This document shows positions 1 through 8,553 of a DNA stretch of 64,000 nt, one piece after another. The stretch comes from RCIO01 sp965232405 (GTDB lineage: Bacteria > Pseudomonadota > Alphaproteobacteria > Rhizobiales > Rhizobiaceae). The notes beneath the pieces are model-generated. The model ran no database searches, had not been told where the DNA came from, and saw only the letters and a program-made list of their open reading frames with translations. Every line of letters starts with the position of its first letter. The first letter of the stretch is position 1. A program made the position numbers and the translations under genes. The stretch is taken from NCBI GenBank assembly GCA_965232405.1, contig OZ246966.1, positions 496,001-560,000 of the forward strand, written 5' to 3'.

Positions 1-834
1 CAGCCCGTCGATCTGGATCACTTCGCCGGACTTGCGGTTGCGGATTGTCACGTCGAATTTTGACATGCCGTCGGCCATCGAAATGTTGGAGTAGCGCACA
101 TCGGCTTGCGGGTTCTCGCCATAGGTGACGACGCGCCGGTCCTCGATGCGCGACACAAGCGACTGCACCTCCGGATGGTCGATGCACATCACCCCGAACC
201 CGTAAAACGGGACGTTCTCGACGAATTGTGCAAACGCCTCGCGCACTTTCTCGAACGAGCCGTAGTGGTCGAGATGTTCCGGGTCGATATTGGTGACGAC
301 CGCGATCTCGGCCGGCAGCTTGAGAAATGTACCGTCGCTTTCGTCGGCTTCGACTACCATCCATTCGCCGGCGCCCATGCGGGCATTGGTGCCATAGGCG
401 TTGATGATGCCGCCATTGATGACCGTCGGGTCGAGCCCGCCTGCCTCAAGCAGCGTGCCGACCATCGAGGTCGTCGTGGTCTTGCCATGCGTGCCGCCAA
501 TCGCCACGGCCTGTCCGAAGCGCATCAGCTCGGCCAGCATTTCCGCGCGCCGTACAATCGGCAGCAGCCTTTCGCGCGCCGCGACCAGTTCGGGGTTGTC
601 TTTCTTGATTGCAGTCGAAACGACAACCACCTCGGTCGCATCCAGATTTTCGGCGCGGTGGCCGACATGGCAGGTGATGCCCTTTTCGCGCAGACGCTGG
701 ACGTTGGCGTTTTCGGCCTGGTCCGATCCCTGCACCGTATAGCCAAGATTGTGCAGCACCTCGGCAATACCGCTCATGCCAATGCCGCCGATGCCGACAA
801 AATGCACGACGCCGATGGTCTCAGGCATTTTCAT
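1..834 (-). CDS. murC: UDP-N-acetylmuramate--L-alanine ligase, 3'-truncated by window edge
   Basis: ATP-dependent ligase that adds L-Ala to UDP-MurNAc in the cytoplasm, the first step of the peptide stem. About 278 N-terminal codons are visible. They show the N-terminal nucleotide-binding GIGGIGMSGIAE motif, the Mur-ligase P-loop GGTHGKTTTTS and the NIDPEHLDHYG segment. The start chosen (MKMPET) overlaps the murG stop as ATGA, which indicates translational coupling. MPETIG at 828 is an alternative start. The C-terminal domain lies beyond position 1. Identification is firm. Confidence 0.95.
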   Translation of the reverse strand, partial: MKMPETIGVVHFVGIGGIGMSGIAEVLHNLGYTVQGSDQAENANVQRLREKGITCHVGHRAENLDATEVVVVSTAIKKDNPELVAARERLLPIVRRAEMLAELMRFGQAVAIGGTHGKTTTTSMVGTLLEAGGLDPTVINGGIINAYGTNARMGAGEWMVVEADESDGTFLKLPAEIAVVTNIDPEHLDHYGSFEKVREAFAQFVENVPFYGFGVMCIDHPEVQSLVSRIEDRRVVTYGENPQADVRYSNISMADGMSKFDVTIRNRKSGEVIQIDGL

Positions 835-1958
835 TTCGCGGTTTCCTTCCTGAATTCAGCCACCGATTTGCCGCCCGCAATAGCTTCTACCATATCGGCG
901 AGCAACTGCGCGGCATCGGGCTTGCCGGCACTTCTGGCAGCACTGGCACGTGCTGACAGCCCCTTCGGATCGGCCATCGCCGAAGTGATCAGATCGGCAA
1001 GCACCTGCGGTGAAAGCTCCGATTGCGGCCGAACGTCTGCCCCGCCAGCCGCGGCAAGTGCTGCCGCATTCGCCGCCTGATCATGATCGAGAGCGTAGGG
1101 ATAAGGAACCAGGATTGCCGGGCGGCCGATGACGGCAATTTCTGACACAGTCGAAGCGCCCGACCGCGAGATGACCAGATGGGACGCTGCCATGCGCTCG
1201 GCCAGATCGCCAAAGAACGGCGACACCTCGGCCTCGACGCCAAGTTCGCGGTAGGACTGTCGCGCAGCATCCTCGTCTTCTGGCCGCGCCTGTTGCGTGA
1301 TCCGGATGCGCGCCTTGTCGGCATCTGAAAGCAGTGCAACGGCCTGCGGCAGCGCCTGCGAGAAAAACTGTGCGCCCTGACTGCCGCCGAAAACAAGCAG
1401 GTTGAACGGCTTGCCCTTCGCCGGCGGCTTGAAAGCTGCCTTGCGCGCCTCAATCACTGCGGGCCGTACAGGATTGCCGGTTTCCACGATTCTGTCAGCA
1501 TGCGCGCCCTCAGCCTTCAGAAAACCGCCGGCAATCGCGGTCACGCGCGCCGCCAGCGCCTTGTTGGCGCGGCCCATGACAGCGTTCTGCTCATGCAGCA
1601 TCGACGGCACGCCACGTCGCGTAGCGGCATAGAGTGGCGGCAGCGTCGGATATCCGCCGAAGCCGACAATCGCACTCGGCTTGACCTTCTCGATCAGCAA
1701 CGAGGATTGCCGCACGCCGGTCCAGATCGTCCACAGCGTTCTGGCAAGCGCGAAGGGGTTTCTGGAACCGAGTGTCGCGGAGGCGACCGTGTGGATGTCG
1801 GAGGCCGGGAACTTGCCCGCATAGCGCTCCGCCCGGTGGTCGGTGACCAGTTCCACCCGCCAGCCGCGCGCGGTCAGTTCATGCGCCAGCGCCTCGGCCG
1901 GAAACAGGTGACCGCCGGTGCCGCCGGCGGCGAGAAATATGGTCCCTTTGCCAGCCAT
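831..1958 (-). CDS. murG: UDP-GlcNAc:lipid I N-acetylglucosaminyltransferase
   Basis: 375 aa, the usual length. This GT28 enzyme makes lipid II on the inner face of the cytoplasmic membrane. The N-terminal glycine-rich loop (AAGGTGGHLFPA), the GFGGYPTLPP region, HEQNAVMGRAN, and the donor-binding stretch GGSQGAQFFS with SRSGASTVSEIA are all present. It starts just after the ftsW stop and overlaps murC, in the middle of the dcw operon. Confidence 0.97.
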   Translation of the reverse strand: MAGKGTIFLAAGGTGGHLFPAEALAHELTARGWRVELVTDHRAERYAGKFPASDIHTVASATLGSRNPFALARTLWTIWTGVRQSSLLIEKVKPSAIVGFGGYPTLPPLYAATRRGVPSMLHEQNAVMGRANKALAARVTAIAGGFLKAEGAHADRIVETGNPVRPAVIEARKAAFKPPAKGKPFNLLVFGGSQGAQFFSQALPQAVALLSDADKARIRITQQARPEDEDAARQSYRELGVEAEVSPFFGDLAERMAASHLVISRSGASTVSEIAVIGRPAILVPYPYALDHDQAANAAALAAAGGADVRPQSELSPQVLADLITSAMADPKGLSARASAARSAGKPDAAQLLADMVEAIAGGKSVAEFRKETAK

Positions 1959-1959
1959 C

Positions 1960-3114
1960 TCAACGCGCAGCCGGTGCGCCCTGCCAGCTATGCTTCACGC
2001 CATGCTGCATACGCTTTTCGGGTCGGCGGCGGGTGAGCGCGAGCACCATGCCCATCGAGATCGCCATCGCCAGCAGCGACGAGCCGCCATAGGAAATGAA
2101 TGGCAGCGTCATGCCCTTGGCCGGCAGAAGCTGGACGTTCACGCCCATATTGATGATCGACTGGAAGCCGAAGACCGTTACCAGCCCGGCGATAGCAAAG
2201 CGCGGAAAGTCCTCGCTCTCGCGCATGGCGATCATCAGCCCCCGCAGGACGACGAAGGCGAAGAGCGCGGCGATAAGAATACACAGCAACAGCCCGAATT
2301 CCTCCGCCGCCACGGAGAAAATGAAATCGGTGTGGCTGTCTGGCAGGATGCGTTTCACCGAACCCTCGCCGGGGCCCTGTCCCAGCCAGCCGCCGCGCAT
2401 CATCGCCTCGCGGCCGATATCGACCTGATAGGTATCGCCCTCGCCGGTCACGAACCGATCTATGCGCTCCGCGACATGCGGAAATGCCCCATAGGCCAGC
2501 ACCGCACCGCCGGCGGCCAGCGCAGCCAGGGCCGCGATCCATATCCACGACAGACCGGCCATGAAGAACATCACGCCCCATGTCGCCAGCACGAGCAGGG
2601 ACTGGCCGAGGTCGGGCTGCGCCACCAGCAGCACCAGCACCAACCCCAGCAGAATCATGGCAAACAGGTTGCCCGGCACTTCAGGGTGCTTGCCGTTCTC
2701 CGAAAACAGCCAGGCGCAGATGATGACGAAGGCCGGTTTGAGATATTCCGAAGGCTGCACCGACACTCCGGCAATGTAGATCCAGCGCCGGGACCCCTTC
2801 ACCTCGATCCCGAGGTAAAGCGCGGCCAGCATCAGGATCAACGATCCTATCAGCATCAGCAGCGCGAACCGCCGCACATATCGCTGGTTGAAGAAAGACA
2901 CACCGATCATGATGGCCAGTGCCGGCACCATGAAGACAAGCTGGCGTGTGACGAAGTGATAGGGGTCCAGTCCCAGTCGCTCCGCAACAGGCGGGCTCGC
3001 CGCGAATGACAGCACGATCCCCAGCACCATCAGCGCCAGAAAGGCGGCAAGCAGCCAGCGGTCGACGGTCCACCACCAGTTCGCCACCGGTCCCCGGTCA
3101 ACTCGGCTCACCAT
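1960..3114 (-). CDS. ftsW: SEDS-family peptidoglycan polymerase / lipid II-associated division protein
   Basis: 384-aa polytopic membrane protein of the RodA/FtsW (SEDS) family, the septal glycosyltransferase partner of FtsI. About ten hydrophobic segments are visible, with typical SEDS sequences such as the QPSEYLKPAF stretch, VAQPDLGQS and the C-terminal PFISYGGSSLLA. The ATG overlaps the end of murD (TGATG), so it is coupled to it. The long complementary-strand reading frame through this gene is a composition shadow. Confidence 0.96.
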   Translation of the reverse strand: MVSRVDRGPVANWWWTVDRWLLAAFLALMVLGIVLSFAASPPVAERLGLDPYHFVTRQLVFMVPALAIMIGVSFFNQRYVRRFALLMLIGSLILMLAALYLGIEVKGSRRWIYIAGVSVQPSEYLKPAFVIICAWLFSENGKHPEVPGNLFAMILLGLVLVLLVAQPDLGQSLLVLATWGVMFFMAGLSWIWIAALAALAAGGAVLAYGAFPHVAERIDRFVTGEGDTYQVDIGREAMMRGGWLGQGPGEGSVKRILPDSHTDFIFSVAAEEFGLLLCILIAALFAFVVLRGLMIAMRESEDFPRFAIAGLVTVFGFQSIINMGVNVQLLPAKGMTLPFISYGGSSLLAMAISMGMVLALTRRRPEKRMQHGVKHSWQGAPAAR

Positions 3115-4514
3115 CAGTTGGTTCCCCCAATAGCTTCTGCGCCTTCCAGCGCCAGCACGGCGGCGCGAAAAGCGTCACCGCGCACCTCGAAATTTCTGAA
3201 CTGGTCGAAACTCGCACAGGCCGGCGAAAGCAGCACGACGCTTTCGGGGCTGTCGTCAGCGGACGAATCAGCTGCTGCATGGTCTACCGCAGCTTGCAGC
3301 GTACCGGAAATCTCATATGAAGCCGCCTCGCCCAGCGTCGCTGCAAACGCAGGTGCTGCTTCGCCGATCAGATAGGCACGCGCGACGCGCGGGAAATAGT
3401 CCCTGAGCGCATCGATACCGCCTTCCTTGGCCAGCCCGCCGGCGATCCAGTAGATATTGTCGAAGCTCGACAAGGCAGGTGCTGCGGCATCCGAATTCGT
3501 CGCCTTGGAATCGTTGACGAAAAGCACCTTGCCGCGCCTTGCGACAGGTTCCATGCGATGCGCGAGGCCGGGAAAGCTGGATAACCCCGCACGGATTTCA
3601 TCCAGGGTAAGCCCGACCGCGAGGCAGGCAGCGACCGCCCCAAGCGCGTTTTGCGCGTTGTGCTCGCCGCGCAAGGTGGTGATGCCATCCAGCGAAACCA
3701 GATGCTCCCGGTTTCCATTCGCGGCCCGGTAAAGCTCCGCCCCATCGGCAAACAGCCCGTTATCGAGTGCCGCATGCTTCGAGATTTTTGTCACCGCTTT
3801 GCCGTCGCGTTCCAGCCGCTCCGCGATCGCAACGCAGTGTGCGTCATCAACGCCGATGATCGCACTATCGCTTTGCTCCACCAGCCTCGCCTTGATGTCC
3901 GCGTAGTGTTCCATCGTTCCGTGGCGGTCGAGGTGATCCGGCGACAGATTGAGCAGCAGGCCAGCACTTGCGTCGAGCGAAGGGGCGAGATCGATCTGGT
4001 ATGACGAACATTCGACGACGTAGAAACGGTCTTTCGTTGGAGGGTCGAGCGTCAACACTGCGCGACCGATATTGCCGCCCATCTGGCAATCGCGGCCGCT
4101 TGCCGAGATGATGTGCGAAATCAGCGCCGTCGTTGTTGACTTGCCGTTGGTGCCGGTGATGGCGATGAATGGCGCATCCGGGCAAAGCGCCCTGCGCTCG
4201 CGCGCAAAAAGCTTCACATCGCCGATGATCTCGACCCCGGCCTGACGGGCCAGATCGACAGTCCAGTGCGGTTTGGGATGCGTCAGAGGCACACCCGGCG
4301 AAAGCACCAGTGCGGCGAGCGCTGGCCAGTCAATCGACCGCAAGTCAGCCACCGGCACGCCAGCGTCCCGTGCCTTGTCGACACTTTCGGGATTGTCGTC
4401 CCAGGCAAGAACCGAGGCTCCACCTTCAATAAGCGCGCGCGCCGTCGCCAACCCGGACCCGCCGAGCCCGAACAGGGCGACCTGTTTGCCTGCGAAGCTG
4501 CGGACAGCGATCAA
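3114..4514 (-). CDS. murD: UDP-N-acetylmuramoyl-L-alanine--D-glutamate ligase
   Basis: 466 aa from a TTG start (MIAVRSFAGKQ), placed 8 nt after the mraY stop. That start matches the usual rhizobial N-terminus. A longer frame to 4550 would overlap mraY by 29 nt and adds residues foreign to the family. It shows the N-terminal GLGGSGLATARAL, the P-loop ITGTNGKSTTTAL, NLSPDHLDRHG and a C-terminal LLSPACASFDQF. It ligates D-Glu to UDP-MurNAc-L-Ala. The non-AUG start may keep its level low relative to its neighbours. Confidence 0.93.
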   Translation of the reverse strand: MIAVRSFAGKQVALFGLGGSGLATARALIEGGASVLAWDDNPESVDKARDAGVPVADLRSIDWPALAALVLSPGVPLTHPKPHWTVDLARQAGVEIIGDVKLFARERRALCPDAPFIAITGTNGKSTTTALISHIISASGRDCQMGGNIGRAVLTLDPPTKDRFYVVECSSYQIDLAPSLDASAGLLLNLSPDHLDRHGTMEHYADIKARLVEQSDSAIIGVDDAHCVAIAERLERDGKAVTKISKHAALDNGLFADGAELYRAANGNREHLVSLDGITTLRGEHNAQNALGAVAACLAVGLTLDEIRAGLSSFPGLAHRMEPVARRGKVLFVNDSKATNSDAAAPALSSFDNIYWIAGGLAKEGGIDALRDYFPRVARAYLIGEAAPAFAATLGEAASYEISGTLQAAVDHAAADSSADDSPESVVLLSPACASFDQFRNFEVRGDAFRAAVLALEGAEAIGGTN

Positions 4515-4521
4515 GGGCGAC

Positions 4522-5604
4522 CTACCGCAGCTTGAGCGTCGAGAGGCCAATCAGCGCCAGTATGACAGCAATGATCCAGAAGCGGATCACGATCTGGCTT
4601 TCCGTCCAGCCTATGCGCTCGAAATGGTGATGGATGGGCGCCATCAGGAAAACGCGTTTTCCCGTCGACTTGAAGACGACAACCTGGATGATCACCGACA
4701 GTGCTTCCATGACGAACAGGCCGCCGATGATGCCAAGCACGATCTCGTGTTTTGTCGCGACGGCAACCGTGCCTGTCAGGCCGCCGAGGGCAAGCGACCC
4801 GGTGTCGCCCATGAAGATCGCCGCGGGCGGCGCATTGAACCAAAGAAAGCCCAGCCCGGCCCCGATCACCGCACCGAGGATCACCGCCAGTTCGCCGGTG
4901 CCCGGCACGAAATGGATCTGCAGATAGTCGGCGAAGACGGCGTTGCCCGACAGGTAGGCGATAACGCCGAAGGCGCTGGCCGCAACCATGATCGGCACGA
5001 TCGCCAGCCCGTCCAGACCGTCGGTCAGGTTTACCGCATTGCCGGCGCCCACAATGACGAACGCGCCGACAGGAATGAAGAACCAGCCGAGGTTGAGGAG
5101 CCAGTCCTTGAGAAAGGGAAAGGTCAGCGATGACGAGAACGGCGCCTGTCCGGCCCGCATGATCACCCAGGCCGCAATACCGGCAATCAGGAATTCGGCC
5201 GCCAGCCGGAACTTGCCGGAAACACCGAGATGGGTCTGCTTGGTAACCTTGAGATAGTCGTCATAGAAGCCGATGACGCCGAAGCTGATCGTCACCAGCA
5301 GCACGGTCCACACATAGACACTTGAGAGATTACACCAAAGCAACGCCGACCCGATGATGCCCGACAGCATCATCAGCCCGCCCATCGTGGGCGTTCCGGC
5401 CTTCTTGAAATGCGTCTGCGGCCCGTCCGCGCGGATCGGCTGGCCCTTGCCTTGCCGGATACGCAAGGCCGCAATGATGCTTGGCCCGAAAAGGAACACG
5501 ATGACGGCCGACGTAATCAGCGCACCACCTGTCCGGAAGGTGATGTAGCGGAAGACGTTGAACACCGACACCTGGTCGGCGAATTCAACCAGCGCTATGA
5601 GCAT
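4522..5604 (-). CDS. mraY: phospho-N-acetylmuramoyl-pentapeptide transferase
   Basis: 360 aa, typical for the family. Polytopic enzyme that transfers phospho-MurNAc-pentapeptide to undecaprenyl phosphate, giving lipid I. Diagnostic motifs: PTMGGLMML near residue 75, FYDDYLK, NAVNLTDGLDGLAI and the HHHFE loop (MAPIHHHFERIGW). It lies between murF and murD, as in nearly all alphaproteobacterial dcw clusters. Confidence 0.97.
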   Translation of the reverse strand: MLIALVEFADQVSVFNVFRYITFRTGGALITSAVIVFLFGPSIIAALRIRQGKGQPIRADGPQTHFKKAGTPTMGGLMMLSGIIGSALLWCNLSSVYVWTVLLVTISFGVIGFYDDYLKVTKQTHLGVSGKFRLAAEFLIAGIAAWVIMRAGQAPFSSSLTFPFLKDWLLNLGWFFIPVGAFVIVGAGNAVNLTDGLDGLAIVPIMVAASAFGVIAYLSGNAVFADYLQIHFVPGTGELAVILGAVIGAGLGFLWFNAPPAAIFMGDTGSLALGGLTGTVAVATKHEIVLGIIGGLFVMEALSVIIQVVVFKSTGKRVFLMAPIHHHFERIGWTESQIVIRFWIIAVILALIGLSTLKLR

Positions 5605-5627
5605 GTTTCCGGTACCCCCGCTCCTCG

Positions 5628-7064
5628 TCAGTTTTCGGGCTGCCGCGCCCCGGCCACAGCCGGAAACTTCTTTAGCAGCGCCTGAACGATGCGGGCGAAG
5701 CCAATACCGTTCGACGATTTTATCATCAAGACATCCCCCGGCCGCACTGCTGACAGCACGGCCGGCTCCAGCTCGTCCAAAGCCGGCAGATAATCCACCT
5801 TTTTCGTTTCGCGGAGCTTGTCATTCAGCGCCGCCATCTCGGGCCCGCCGAGCATGATCTTGTCGATCCCCGCCTCGATCAGCGGCTCCGCCAGTCCGGC
5901 ATGCTGTTTCGCCGAATGGTCTCCCAACTCCAGCATGTCCCCCAACACCGCGATGCGGCGGCCATTGCCGCCGGTCGGCATTGCCGTCAGAAGTTCGATC
6001 GCCGCGCGCATCGATGCCGGATTGGCGTTGTAACTTTCGTCGACAAGCGTGAATTTGCCCTTGGGATGCTTGAGCCGGTGAATGCGGCCGCGCCCGGCCT
6101 CGGCTTCCAGCCTGGCTAGCTCAGAGGCAGCCTTGTCGACGTCGGCGCCTGCCAGTTGGGCGGCCGCAAGAACGGCAATCACGTTCTGCGCCATGTGCCG
6201 CCCCGGCGCGCCCAGCGTGACGGCCCTGTCCTTGCCTTCCATTCGCGCAGTGAAGGCAGAACCTGTCTCGGTCGCGCCAAACCCGACAATCTTGAACTGG
6301 GCCCGCGAATGCTCTCCGAAGCCCCAGATGTTCTCGATGCCTGCTGCGCGCGCACTCTTTTCAAGCAGTTTCCAGCGTTCGTCGTCACGGTTGATCAGGG
6401 CGTGGCCGCCCTTGACCAGTCCCTCGAAAATTTCGGCCTTGGCGTCGGCGATCTCGTCGAGGTTCTTGAAGTGGCCGAGATGCGCCGCTGCGATCAGCGT
6501 GACGATGGCGATGTGCGGACGCACCATCTTCACTAGCGGCCGGATTTCGCCGGCGTGGTTCATGCCGATCTCGAACACGGCATAGTTTGCATCCGCCGGC
6601 AGCCGGGCCAGCGACAGCGGCACACCCCAATGGTTGTTGAACGAACGGTCCGACGCGTGGACCTTTCCCGACGGCGAAAGCGCCAGCCGCAGCGCTTCCT
6701 TGGTTGTGGTCTTGCCTGCCGAGCCGGTGACCGCGATCACCTTGGCCTTGGACCGCGCGCGCGCGGCTTTGCCAACGGCGACCATTGCCTCCAGAACGTC
6801 GTGGACGACGATCATCGGCACGGTCAGACGGCCAAGTGCGGGAAGCTTGCCTTCGGCCACGACAAGCAGCCCCGCCCCAGCCGCATGCGCCGAGGAGGCA
6901 AAGTCGTGCCCGTCGACACGATCACCCTTGATGGCGAAGAACGCCTCTCCGCGTTTCAGAGACCGGCTGTCGATGGAAATGCCGGTAATCCCATCGGGCA
7001 GATTGCCGAGCGGGCGGCCGCCGGTTGCGGCAAGCAGTTCCTCGCATGTCCACAGAAGGCTCAC
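5628..7064 (-). CDS. murF: UDP-N-acetylmuramoyl-tripeptide--D-alanyl-D-alanine ligase
   Basis: 478 aa. Cytoplasmic Mur ligase that adds D-Ala-D-Ala. It has the P-loop VTGSAGKTTTKE, the FEIGMNHAGEI motif and the DESYNANPASM segment typical of MurF. The ATG overlaps the murE stop (ATGA). It is the second of two adjacent Mur ligases, in canonical murE-murF order. Confidence 0.96.
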   Translation of the reverse strand: MSLLWTCEELLAATGGRPLGNLPDGITGISIDSRSLKRGEAFFAIKGDRVDGHDFASSAHAAGAGLLVVAEGKLPALGRLTVPMIVVHDVLEAMVAVGKAARARSKAKVIAVTGSAGKTTTKEALRLALSPSGKVHASDRSFNNHWGVPLSLARLPADANYAVFEIGMNHAGEIRPLVKMVRPHIAIVTLIAAAHLGHFKNLDEIADAKAEIFEGLVKGGHALINRDDERWKLLEKSARAAGIENIWGFGEHSRAQFKIVGFGATETGSAFTARMEGKDRAVTLGAPGRHMAQNVIAVLAAAQLAGADVDKAASELARLEAEAGRGRIHRLKHPKGKFTLVDESYNANPASMRAAIELLTAMPTGGNGRRIAVLGDMLELGDHSAKQHAGLAEPLIEAGIDKIMLGGPEMAALNDKLRETKKVDYLPALDELEPAVLSAVRPGDVLMIKSSNGIGFARIVQALLKKFPAVAGARQPEN

Positions 7065-8515
7065 GCGGCAAGGCCTTTCAGCGCCCGACGCGCTTCTTCG
7101 TGGTCGGAAAAATGGTGCGTTTCACCCGCAATCGTTTGCCCGACCTCGTGCCCTTTCCCGGCAACAATCAATGTGTCCCCCGGTTGCAGCATGTCGACGG
7201 CGTCGGCGATTGCCTGCCGGCGGTCGCCGATTTCGGTTGCGCCCGGCGCGGCCTCAAGAATGGCCGCACGGATGGCCGCCGGTTCCTCCGAGCGCGGATT
7301 GTCGTCGGTGACGATGACGACATCGGCCAGCCGCGACGCGATTTCGCCCATGATCGGCCGCTTGCCGCTGTCGCGGTCGCCGCCGCAGCCGAACACCACG
7401 ATCACCCGGCCCGTCGTGAAAGGACGCACGGCCTGAAGCACATTCTCCAGCGCTTCCGGCTTGTGGGCATAATCGACATAGACCGGTGCGCCATTGCTCT
7501 TCGTTCCGACAAGTTCGAGCCGGCCGGACGCGCCTTCCAGTTGCTCCAGCGCTTCCAGCGACGCGTCAATCGGCATGCCGATCGCCACGGCCAGACCTGC
7601 CGCGACAAGCGCATTGGAAATCTGGAACTCACCGGCCAGAGGCAGATTGATTTCGTGGATGCGTCCGTCGGCCTCGATTTCTGCGCGCTGGCGCGAACGC
7701 TCATGCTCAACACGCTTCAGAGTCAGCAACGTGCCCTTGCGCCCGACCGTCAGCACCACGCGGCCAGCTTCGCTTGCGGCTTTCATGGTCGCTTCCGACC
7801 ATACGTCGTCGGCGAAGATCACGGCAGGAGCCGATTTCGGCAACAGCGTATTAAACAGCCGCATCTTGGCACGGTGGTAGTCTTCGACTGTCGGATGATA
7901 GTCGAGATGGTCGCGGCCGAGATTGGTGAAACCGCCGGCCGCCAGCCGCACGCCATCGAGACGGCGCTGGTCCAGCCCGTGACTGGATGCCTCCATCGAG
8001 GCATGCGTGACGCCGGAATCACTCAGCTCTTTCAACAGCTTGTGCAGCGCGACAGGGTCCGGTGTGGTGAGCGAACCATACTCGGCTCGTCCGGGCGCCA
8101 CGACGCCGGTTGTTCCGATGCTTGCTGCCGCATGGCCGCCCTTTTCCCAGATCTGGCGCAGGAACGAGGCGACTGACGTCTTACCGCTGGTGCCGGTTAC
8201 CGCAGCCATCGTTGCCGGTTGCGCACCGTAGAATGCGGCTGCTGCCAGCGCCAGGGCGCGGCGCGGATCGTCCACTTCGATGACCGGAATACCGGGTGCG
8301 GTCTTGACCGCCCCGCGCGCCGCAACGATCGCCACAGCGCCCTTCCGGACCGCTTCCGCAACGAACGCTGCCCCGTCGGACTTGCTGCCAGCCAGTGCGG
8401 CAAACAGATTGCCGGCCTCGACCTTGCGGGAATCCGACGTAATGCCGGTTATTGTGACATGGCCGAGGGCCGAATCGTCGATCGGCAATATCTCGGAAAA
8501 TTCGCTGAGATTCAT
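7061..8515 (-). CDS. murE: UDP-N-acetylmuramoyl-L-alanyl-D-glutamate--2,6-diaminopimelate ligase
   Basis: 484 aa from MNLSEFSEIL, the start that lines up with related proteins as I know them. An in-frame GTG at 8557 overlaps the ftsI stop (GTGA) and would add 14 residues; it is a credible coupled alternative. The P-loop VTGTSGKTSVAS is clear. The DNPRSEEP motif, which binds the amino-acid substrate, is also present and is diagnostic of meso-DAP-adding MurE. Confidence 0.95.
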   Translation of the reverse strand: MNLSEFSEILPIDDSALGHVTITGITSDSRKVEAGNLFAALAGSKSDGAAFVAEAVRKGAVAIVAARGAVKTAPGIPVIEVDDPRRALALAAAAFYGAQPATMAAVTGTSGKTSVASFLRQIWEKGGHAAASIGTTGVVAPGRAEYGSLTTPDPVALHKLLKELSDSGVTHASMEASSHGLDQRRLDGVRLAAGGFTNLGRDHLDYHPTVEDYHRAKMRLFNTLLPKSAPAVIFADDVWSEATMKAASEAGRVVLTVGRKGTLLTLKRVEHERSRQRAEIEADGRIHEINLPLAGEFQISNALVAAGLAVAIGMPIDASLEALEQLEGASGRLELVGTKSNGAPVYVDYAHKPEALENVLQAVRPFTTGRVIVVFGCGGDRDSGKRPIMGEIASRLADVVIVTDDNPRSEEPAAIRAAILEAAPGATEIGDRRQAIADAVDMLQPGDTLIVAGKGHEVGQTIAGETHHFSDHEEARRALKGLAA

Positions 8516-8553
8516 CGTATCAGTACCGTCCGCTGCCCCTCGCATTGGAGGAT

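Noticed and set aside
106..1080. 324-aa open frame on the plus strand opposite murC and murG
   Set aside because: Both minus-strand genes have complete motifs; the plus frame resembles no protein.
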